Positions 21,574 through 27,429 of a DNA stretch of 27,429 nt are shown one piece after another. The DNA comes from Candidatus Peregrinibacteria bacterium. Its GTDB lineage: Bacteria > Patescibacteriota > Gracilibacteria > UBA1369. Position numbers and translations under genes: made by a program. Numbering within the stretch: position 1 is the stretch's first letter; every line of letters starts with the position of its first letter. The stretch is from assembly GCA_014729615.1 (NCBI GenBank), contig WJJQ01000011.1, positions 1-27,429 on the forward strand. The letters run 5' to 3'. The notes under the pieces were generated by a model. It had not been told where the DNA came from. It did no database searches and saw only the letters and a list, made by a program, of their open reading frames with translations.

Positions 21574-21601
21574 ATAATAATGCTAATAATGTTTGCTCCA
21601 A
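21574..21601 (-). promoter_or_regulatory. Promoter of the candidate small RNA
   Basis: On the minus strand: TTGGAG (21596-21601), 16-bp spacer, TATTAT (21574-21579). The start is expected about 7 nt on, at 21567, the 5' base of the stem. Confidence 0.5.
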
Positions 21602-21713
21602 CGAAATTTGCCATTTGTATTTACAATAATTCCTTCAGCAAAAAAGACTTTAGTTATTTCAACAAAAAAAGTCAAGCTTTCCAATAAACCCATTTCAGGG
21701 CAAAATATCATCA

Positions 21714-22238
21714 ATGAAAAAAATTGTCGCATTCTTGATTCTCATTTTTATTTTATCCGCCTGTCAAAACACAGATAATTCAACAAATAACAGGCTATGC
21801 GACAACATACCCGCAGAACAAATTAAATCATTGCTTGAATCTGGCTTTGAAAGCAAACCCTTCGAACTCGAGGACAACAACACGGACTCCTGCATTTTCA
21901 CGGCAACAAACGGTGATGATAGAAACAAAAAAAACATCAGCATTATAATTCGCACATACAATAATTTAGAACTATTAAATCAGGATTATCAAAAAGCCAT
22001 TGCAACATGGGACGTTCCCCAAGCCGAAAACAGAGAGAAAGAAATCATTAAAGAACTATCCTCCCGAGACAGCGAAACTTTCTGGACATACGGTTCGGCC
22101 ATCACCAACATGATTTCAAAACAAAACAACACCCTAACGATCATAACAACAGGACACCTCCCCTTTGAAAAAAAAGAACTCAAAAAACATTTAATTATTT
22201 TACTTCATAATTCATTATCAATTCCTAACCAAACATAA
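21714..22238 (+). CDS. Lipoprotein, DUF3558-like (first of a pair)
   Basis: A 174-residue lipoprotein with lipobox LSAC (Cys at residue 17). The mature part begins with a Ser/Thr/Asn linker. A compact domain follows with CDNIPAEQIKSLLESGFES, DSCIFTATNGDD and a paired-cysteine spacing like DUF3558 (C...I.aeei..llG...., then C.y). The second half has helices and a beta strand (TLTIITTGHLP). It is paralogous in plan to the next gene, which begins right after its stop codon. It is probably exposed on the outer face of the membrane. No catalytic site is visible and its role is unknown. No SD and no TAAC motif precede the start. Confidence 0.7.
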   Translation: MKKIVAFLILIFILSACQNTDNSTNNRLCDNIPAEQIKSLLESGFESKPFELEDNNTDSCIFTATNGDDRNKKNISIIIRTYNNLELLNQDYQKAIATWDVPQAENREKEIIKELSSRDSETFWTYGSAITNMISKQNNTLTIITTGHLPFEKKELKKHLIILLHNSLSIPNQT

Positions 22239-22790
22239 ATGAAAAAAATCATCGGCACACTCACTTTATCATTAGTTTTGCTTGCGGGATGCGCAAACGG
22301 CCCAAAAAATGAAGATCCATCCGCAAACAATAACAATCGCGGTTCTCAAAACCGGTCTCAAAACCAGCTTTTAGTTGAAGAGCCATGCCAGGTTGTCACG
22401 CCCGCCGAAGTTTCCGAAATAGTCGGATTCGAAGTAAAAATTGACGAAAACATTAATACTCCAAACACAGATCGCAGTTTCGGGTGCCAGTACATTAGCA
22501 CCAGTACTGTTGATAATTTAAGCTTCATTGTTACAAAACAAAAAGATGCCGACACGGCGGAAAGCACCTACGATGTACTTATTGACGGCATTTTAGCTTC
22601 CGGGGATGATGAATTAATCAACATTTCAGGATTAGGTGAAAAAGCCAATCTTTACCCCGCGGGGCGCATCTCACAATTATATGTTTTGGATGGAGAATTA
22701 TTGTTTACAATTGGACTTTATGACAATTCAAATTCAGACCATGAATCTCGTCTGAAAGAATTCGCGTCTAAATTGCTGGCGGCAATGTAA
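22239..22790 (+). CDS. Lipoprotein, DUF3558-like (second of a pair)
   Basis: A 183-residue lipoprotein with lipobox LAGC (Cys at residue 18). A linker rich in Asn, Ser and Gln (20-46) is followed by a domain of the DUF3558 plan: PCQVVTPAEVSEIVGFEVKI, then FGCQYIS, LSFIVTKQKDADTAESTYDV, ISGLGEKANLY and a terminal beta-rich half (LYVLDGELLFTIGLY). The ATG directly follows the TAA of the first lipoprotein, with TAACC 9 nt upstream. The operon ends in a strong hairpin at 22808-22842. DUF3558 members are mostly actinobacterial lipoproteins of unknown function, so the match gives topology, not a role. Confidence 0.75.
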   Translation: MKKIIGTLTLSLVLLAGCANGPKNEDPSANNNNRGSQNRSQNQLLVEEPCQVVTPAEVSEIVGFEVKIDENINTPNTDRSFGCQYISTSTVDNLSFIVTKQKDADTAESTYDVLIDGILASGDDELINISGLGEKANLYPAGRISQLYVLDGELLFTIGLYDNSNSDHESRLKEFASKLLAAM

Positions 22791-22807
22791 ATTCAAAATA
22801 ATCAAAA

Positions 22808-22842
22808 CCACCCCCTTTCCATAAAAATGGAAGGGGGGTTCA
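22808..22842. terminator. Bidirectional terminator between convergent genes
   Basis: CCCCCTTTCCAT (22811-22822) and ATGGAAGGGGGG (22827-22838) form a 12-bp stem with one G-U. T residues follow on the plus strand (TTCATTGTT), and TGGTTTTGATTATTTT follows on the minus strand. It serves the lipoprotein pair and efp. Confidence 0.85.
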
Positions 22843-22850
22843 TTGTTCAA

Positions 22851-23411
22851 CTATTCATTTGCGCGCTCAACATATTCTCCTGTATCGGTATTAACCCTTA
22901 TTTTATCACCTTCCTTAATAAACAAAGGTACCGCTACTTTCGCGCCCGTTTCTATTTCGGCAGGCTTAGTTCCACCCGTTGCGGTATCTCCTTTTTCACC
23001 CGGTGGACATGAAACCACTTTAAAAGCCATTTTTGTAGGCAGCTGCAAAGTAACGGGCGCATTGTCAACAAATACTACAGTCACGTCCATTCCATCCATC
23101 ATATAATCAGCAAGTTCCGCTACTATATCAGCGGGAATAGCAAACTGTTCATAAGTCGCATTATCCATAAAATGAAAATCACTTCCGTCACTATACATAT
23201 ACTGACATTTCTTGTATTCCATATTTGCTTCTTCAATCTGTTCACCCGACCTGAAAGTTTGTTCCACGACTTTACCCGTTTTGGCGTTTTTTAATTTCAC
23301 TCTTGTAAATGCCGCTCCTTTCCCGGGATTAACAAATTGATACTGCGTAATAATAAAAGTTTCTCCATTATGTTTAATGGCCAAACCCTTTTTAAAATCT
23401 GATGTTTGCAT
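22851..23411 (-). CDS. efp: Elongation factor P
   Basis: A 186-residue protein with the three beta-barrel domains of EF-P, which enters the ribosomal E site and rescues stalling at polyproline. The N-terminal KOW-like domain carries the tip loop NPGKGAAF with Lys31, the site lysylated in EpmA-type systems. Domains II and III follow (YSDGSDFHFMDNATYEQF, then ETGAKVAVPLFIKEGDKIRV NTDTGEYVERA, the EF-P C-terminal signature). Length is typical. It begins 10 nt after the epmA-like gene, so ligase and substrate are made from one transcript. TTTAAC lies 9 nt before the ATG. Confidence 0.96.
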   Translation of the reverse strand: MQTSDFKKGLAIKHNGETFIITQYQFVNPGKGAAFTRVKLKNAKTGKVVEQTFRSGEQIEEANMEYKKCQYMYSDGSDFHFMDNATYEQFAIPADIVAELADYMMDGMDVTVVFVDNAPVTLQLPTKMAFKVVSCPPGEKGDTATGGTKPAEIETGAKVAVPLFIKEGDKIRVNTDTGEYVERANE

Positions 23412-23421
23412 GTTTTTTTAG

Positions 23422-24723
23422 TTAAAGATCCCTTTCAGGAAAAAATAAAATGTCCTTTATATCTGCCGTATCCGTCAGCAACATAATTAGTCTGTCCACT
23501 CCGAGCGCGTTACCTCCGGCGGGCGGCATGCCGAATTCTAATGCATCTATAAAACTCCGGTCAACTTCATAATCACTTTTTCCCATTTTTTTTCTTTCTT
23601 CCCTTTCAGTTTGCAACCGTCTTTTTTGCTCGACAGGATCATTCAACTCACTGAAAGCATTACATAATTCCATCCCTCCAATATAAAGTTCAAATCTTTC
23701 AGCATATTTAGTGTCAGATTCTTTAACCTTGGCCAAAGCCGCCATTTGCACGGGATAATCATATAAAAACACCGGCTTTTCCACACCCAAGTGCTTTTCA
23801 ATTTTATTCAAAAAAACCGAAAAAAATGCTTCCTCATAACTAATATCTCCGTTAACCAAATCCGCGATATCTTCTAAATCCATTTCGGCATATTTTTTAA
23901 ATGCTTCTTTCACGCTTAATCTTTCAAAGTCACTGCTCACATCAATTTGCATTTCTCCAAATTGCAAAACTCCCTCCACCCCCAACCTTTCACACAGAAA
24001 TTTTACCAAATTTTCAGTGTCCTCCATCATATCCAAATAAGACCCATATGCTCTATACCACTCCAATAAAGTAAATTCCGGATTATGCAAAGCACTGAAA
24101 GATTCATTGTTCCGAAAAGATTTTGTAAGTTGAAAAATTTTTTCCATCCCCGAAACCAGCAGTTTTTTCATGGCATACTCCGGAGAAGTAATTAAATACC
24201 TGTCTTCTTCAATCTTCATTTCACCAACATTTGCTTTATAATTTGTTTTAAAAACCTCTAAATTCGGTTCCATTCCGGGCAACTTAACCATTGAAGGCGT
24301 ATCTGTTTCCACAAAACCCATATCCAAAAAAAATTGCCTTATCAGCTGTAAAACTTTACTTCTTGTCTTCAGTTTGGACTCCAAACTTTTATCAATAATT
24401 ATTTTTTTATAATTTTCACTGGAAGGGATAATAAAAAAATCCGCGCACTCGGCCAGCCTCAGAATCTTTTCAACCTTCCCTCCTTTTAGTCGCGCCTGAA
24501 CTATCGAACCAATATCCACTTTTCCATCAAACTCAAAAAACAATCTCGCGCTTTCATCTTGCAAATAAAACCCCGCTTGCGATTTTTCTCCATTAAAAGC
24601 CATATCTCCTTCCTTTATAATCCCGACCACTCTTCCAACAACATACAAAATTGACTCATCCGTCTTACTAACATCGACCAAATTGCAATCCCTTTTAATT
24701 TTTACAGGATTAATATCTTTCAT
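23422..24723 (-). CDS. epmA: EF-P lysine ligase (EpmA/GenX/PoxA-like) with an N-terminal OB-fold
   Basis: A 433-residue class II lysyl-tRNA-synthetase-like protein. Residues about 1-105 are a small OB-fold (ILYVVGRVVGIIKEGD, GFYLQDESARLFFEF, VDIGSIVQARL). The catalytic core (110-433) has motif 2 FRNNE and HNPEFTLLEWYRA, the GGMELCNAFSELNDPVEQ segment, and motif 3 GMPPAGGNALGVDRL. The core matches EpmA better than LysS, especially KPVFLYDYP.QMAALAKV and the long TEREERKKM helix. EpmA attaches lysine to EF-P, and efp is the next gene. E. coli EpmA has no OB-fold, so this is an EpmA form that keeps a synthetase-like N-terminus, or a lysyl-tRNA synthetase of unusual type. The position beside efp favours the ligase. 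Confidence 0.85.
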   Translation of the reverse strand: MKDINPVKIKRDCNLVDVSKTDESILYVVGRVVGIIKEGDMAFNGEKSQAGFYLQDESARLFFEFDGKVDIGSIVQARLKGGKVEKILRLAECADFFIIPSSENYKKIIIDKSLESKLKTRSKVLQLIRQFFLDMGFVETDTPSMVKLPGMEPNLEVFKTNYKANVGEMKIEEDRYLITSPEYAMKKLLVSGMEKIFQLTKSFRNNESFSALHNPEFTLLEWYRAYGSYLDMMEDTENLVKFLCERLGVEGVLQFGEMQIDVSSDFERLSVKEAFKKYAEMDLEDIADLVNGDISYEEAFFSVFLNKIEKHLGVEKPVFLYDYPVQMAALAKVKESDTKYAERFELYIGGMELCNAFSELNDPVEQKRRLQTEREERKKMGKSDYEVDRSFIDALEFGMPPAGGNALGVDRLIMLLTDTADIKDILFFPERDL

Positions 24724-24766
24724 AAAGTTTTGAACATTTAATTAATGCTTTTGCACTTTTTTTAAT

Positions 24767-27429
24767 CTACTTTTTTGACTTTTCCACATCTTTTATACTG
24801 CCCGCCAAACATTTTACACTGTCACGCAATTCATCAAACCAGTGCATGCCAAGATCTTCAATCTTAGCGCGCAGCCTGGTTCCGCTTATATACCACTTAT
24901 TATTATGCTCAAGAACATTCATAATATTTTCGGGTTTAACCAGCCCCGACATATGCATTGCTATCTCTTTGGTACGCCCGCCATCGATCGTTTCCGCCTT
25001 TATTGAAACTAATTTGGCGTTACGCGCCAAAATTTTAAGCTCCAACACTCTGAACAAATTCAAAACTTCTCGCGGCATTCTTCCATAATCCTCCAGTAAA
25101 TCTTCTCTGATTTCAGTTAGATACTCCATATTATCGGCGGCCGACATTTTTTGATAAGCATTAATTTTTTCTTTTGAATTAACAATATACGTATCTGGAA
25201 TATAAGCTGTTAAAGGTAATTCAATGGCCACTTCTTCAGGCTCTTCTTCACGAATAACTTTTCCGGCTTTCAAATCATCAACCGCTTTGTTTAACATTCT
25301 AATAAAGTGACTGACACCCACAACATTAATCGCGCCATGTTGTTTCGCTCCCAAAATATCTCCCGCACCGCGTATTTCAAGATCCTTCATAGCAATCTGA
25401 AATCCGCTACCAAGTTCACTTGCCTCCACAATTGCTCTCAAGCGTTTTTTTGCGTCCAGTTTCAACCTTTGCCCATGATACAAAAAGAAAGCATACGCCT
25501 GCGCTTTTCCACGACCAACACGTCCTCGCAATTGATACAACTGCGCCAACCCCAGCCTTTCAGCATTATTCACAATTAAAGTGTTCGCGTTCGCAAGATC
25601 GATTCCGTTTTCAATAATGGTGGAACTTACAAGCACATCATATTTATGATCTTTAAAAGCCATCACCCTTTCCTCCAAATCACTGCTTCCCAGTTTTCCA
25701 TGCGCGACACAAAATCTGGCTTCCGGCACAAGCGCGCGCAACTTATCAGCAACGCTATCAATTGTCTGAACCCTATTATGCAAAAAATAAACCTGCCCCC
25801 CACGCTCCAGTTCTCTTAAAATCGCTTCTCTTATTAATCCTTGTGAATACCTTCTAACTTCAGTAATAATCGGTAAACGCCCGGGTGGTGGAGTTGTAAT
25901 TGTTGAAATATCTCTCAGTTTATTCAAAGCAAAATTCAACGTTCGGGGTATTGGTGTGGCGGTTAATGTCAGTACATGCACTTCTTTTTTCAGATCTTTA
26001 AAAACCTCTTTTTGTTTTACACCAAACCTTTGCTCTTCATCAACAACCACAAGCCCCAAATCTTTAAATTTAACATCGGGCTGTAACAATCTATGTGTAC
26101 CGATTACAACATCAACTTCACCTTTTTCCAGTTTTTTCAAAACCTCCTTTTGCTCGGAAGGAGTCCTGAAGCGGCTTAAAAGCTCGACTCTCACGTCAAA
26201 ATCATCCATCCTTTTTTTAAAAGATCTGTAATGCTGATCCGCCAAAATTGTAATGGGAGAAATAACGGCCACCTGCTTTTTATTTTGAACGGCTTTAAAA
26301 GCCGCGCGCATCGCGACTTCCGTTTTCCCGAATCCAACATCTCCGCAAACCAATCGGTCCATTGGCACGGACCGTGCCAGGTCGGCCTTAACGTCTTCAA
26401 TCGCTTTTATTTGCCCCGGAGTTTCTTCATATGGAAAAGCTTCTTCAAATTGATTTTGCAGCTGATCTTCTTTTGACAACTTGTCCGCTTTTGCGCTTCT
26501 GCGTTCAGCGTAAAGTTTCAATAATTCTTTTGCGATAGCCTCGGTTTCTTTTTGAACTTTCTTTGTAATTGTATTCCATTCCGCGCTTCCAAGCCTTGTT
26601 AACTTCGGTGGTTGTTCATCTGATCCAATATACTTATTAACCTTATCCGCCTGATCAATAGGTACAAACAATTTATCATTTTCAGCGTATCCCAATTTCA
26701 AATACTCACGCGTTACGCCATTTACGGTCCTTTTTTCCAAACCCAAAAACTTACCGATTCCATGATTCGCGTGCACCACATAATCGTTCAATTTCAGGCT
26801 TGTTAAAAAATCCATAAAAACCTTTTGCCCGAAATGCTTCTTCTTTTCATCTTTAACGGACGCGATTTCTCTATCGGTTATTATGGCAATTTTTAATTCC
26901 GGATTCTGAAAAGCCTGCGGTAAAACCATTTCCTTATCATATTCCAAAACAAATACACCTGACTTGTGTTCCAAATCTTTAACCTCGGTTTTAAACCTGA
27001 AATCATTCGTTTCAAAAATATTCACAATTTCCGTCTTATCTTTCGTTAAAAACAATACTCTCCATTCCTTTTGTTCTTTGTCTCTAAAATCATTTACAAG
27101 ATCATACGCGCCCTGATACTTCATAACGGACAAATAATGCAAATGCTGATGGTTATCGTCATCATCATTAAAAGATACGAAAGAAAGTGATTGCGCCTTT
27201 TTAATAATATCAGCAAAAATCTTATTCCATTCATCATAATATTCATCGATCAAATCGAGCTCATCTTCAACAATTAGTGAATTCTTATTAAACAAATCAT
27301 GTAATTTATACTTTTTTTCAGTTTCCGTTGCGGGAAAAATTTCTAAAAATTCCGCCTCAAACAATTCCTCACCGGTAGATCCATCAAAAAAAGTGATTGA
27401 ATTTATCCTGTCAAAACCCAAATCAACCC
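24767..27429 (-). CDS. mfd: Transcription-repair coupling factor Mfd (N-terminus cut by window edge)
   Basis: 886 codons are visible and the frame is open to the window end, so the start is outside. Numbering below is from a TTG at 27421, which is not a start. Order: UvrB-like N-terminal part (1-195); RNA-polymerase-interacting CarD-like domain about 205-275 (LNDYVVHANHGIGKFLGL, EYLKLGYAENDKLFVPI); translocase lobe 1 with Walker A GDVGFGKTE (361-369), DEEQ box (461-464) and TATPIPRTL (487-495); lobe 2 with LERGGQVYFLHNRVQ, STIIENGIDLANANT, QLRGRVGR; and C-terminal TRCF domain (about 745-850). It pushes off stalled RNA polymerase and recruits UvrA. It is the first visible gene of the operon leading to epmA and efp; 43 nt separate it from epmA. 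Confidence 0.95.
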   Translation of the reverse strand, partial: VDLGFDRINSITFFDGSTGEELFEAEFLEIFPATETEKKYKLHDLFNKNSLIVEDELDLIDEYYDEWNKIFADIIKKAQSLSFVSFNDDDDNHQHLHYLSVMKYQGAYDLVNDFRDKEQKEWRVLFLTKDKTEIVNIFETNDFRFKTEVKDLEHKSGVFVLEYDKEMVLPQAFQNPELKIAIITDREIASVKDEKKKHFGQKVFMDFLTSLKLNDYVVHANHGIGKFLGLEKRTVNGVTREYLKLGYAENDKLFVPIDQADKVNKYIGSDEQPPKLTRLGSAEWNTITKKVQKETEAIAKELLKLYAERRSAKADKLSKEDQLQNQFEEAFPYEETPGQIKAIEDVKADLARSVPMDRLVCGDVGFGKTEVAMRAAFKAVQNKKQVAVISPITILADQHYRSFKKRMDDFDVRVELLSRFRTPSEQKEVLKKLEKGEVDVVIGTHRLLQPDVKFKDLGLVVVDEEQRFGVKQKEVFKDLKKEVHVLTLTATPIPRTLNFALNKLRDISTITTPPPGRLPIITEVRRYSQGLIREAILRELERGGQVYFLHNRVQTIDSVADKLRALVPEARFCVAHGKLGSSDLEERVMAFKDHKYDVLVSSTIIENGIDLANANTLIVNNAERLGLAQLYQLRGRVGRGKAQAYAFFLYHGQRLKLDAKKRLRAIVEASELGSGFQIAMKDLEIRGAGDILGAKQHGAINVVGVSHFIRMLNKAVDDLKAGKVIREEEPEEVAIELPLTAYIPDTYIVNSKEKINAYQKMSAADNMEYLTEIREDLLEDYGRMPREVLNLFRVLELKILARNAKLVSIKAETIDGGRTKEIAMHMSGLVKPENIMNVLEHNNKWYISGTRLRAKIEDLGMHWFDELRDSVKCLAGSIKDVEKSKK

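Noticed and set aside
1..27429. TGA read as glycine, as in Gracilibacteria
   Set aside because: TGA ends the gene at 4438-5532 in an ATGA overlap and also the fibre gene at 12784; no gene needs TGA read-through.
1..27429. CRISPR array, insertion sequence or tRNA gene
   Set aside because: No regularly spaced repeats, transposase text or tRNA cloverleaf was found; the only tRNA-like part belongs to the tmRNA.

Overview
The window looks like part of a chromosome from a low-GC, monoderm-type bacterium, most likely a Candidate Phyla Radiation (Patescibacteria) lineage. The evidence is indirect: compact gene packing, many secreted or membrane proteins with no recognisable family, and almost no Shine-Dalgarno (SD) sequences. 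It also has an EF-P/EpmA pair, a tmRNA with an unusual tag, and several proteins I cannot assign. Standard stop codons are used: TGA ends the gene at 4438-5532 in an ATGA overlap, so there is no TGA recoding as in Gracilibacteria. The lineage call is inference.

Region 1-6404 is the most distinctive part. It is a tandem cassette of surface proteins resembling the Firmicutes WxL / DUF916 (WxL-interacting protein) systems. Four secreted beta-rich proteins share a C-terminal strand of the WxL-domain type (GtY.ttitfTL) but lack the WxL motif: a partial one at 1-86, then 236-1003, 2793-3710 and 3721-4419. Four membrane-anchored DUF916-like Ig-fold proteins accompany them. Two long ones (1119-2222, 4438-5532) carry a LysM domain after the transmembrane helix. 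Two short ones (2198-2815, 5529-6404) carry a basic tail, which in the last one is a long histone-H1-like Lys/Ala/Thr/Ser tract. From 1119 to 6404 the genes overlap or nearly touch and look like one operon behind a good promoter at 1066-1094.

Region 6419-15852 contains an XTP/dITP pyrophosphatase (rdgB), an O-antigen-ligase/polymerase-type membrane protein, an ECF sigma factor with its probable anti-sigma factor, a coiled-coil lipoprotein and a GGQ release-factor-like rescue protein. It also has three unrecognised soluble proteins, a secreted fibre-like protein and a small membrane protein.

Region 15853-21600 holds a metal-permease-like pair (ArsP_1/DUF318 plus TIGR03943/DUF1980) and an apparently frameshifted membrane-anchored beta-propeller. 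These are followed by tmRNA (ssrA), a large secreted fibre-like protein and an unrecognised soluble protein. A candidate 70-nt structured RNA with its own promoter and terminator lies at 21499-21568.

Region 21714-27429 has two tandem DUF3558-like lipoproteins. A convergent housekeeping operon follows in transcription order mfd (cut by the window edge), epmA-like (EF-P lysyl ligase with an extra OB-fold) and efp.

Two features cut across genes. A TAAC tetranucleotide lies 7-12 nt before about nine starts where an SD would normally be. A dispersed motif, GTCRAAGAATRGGGT, occurs in four intergenic sites.
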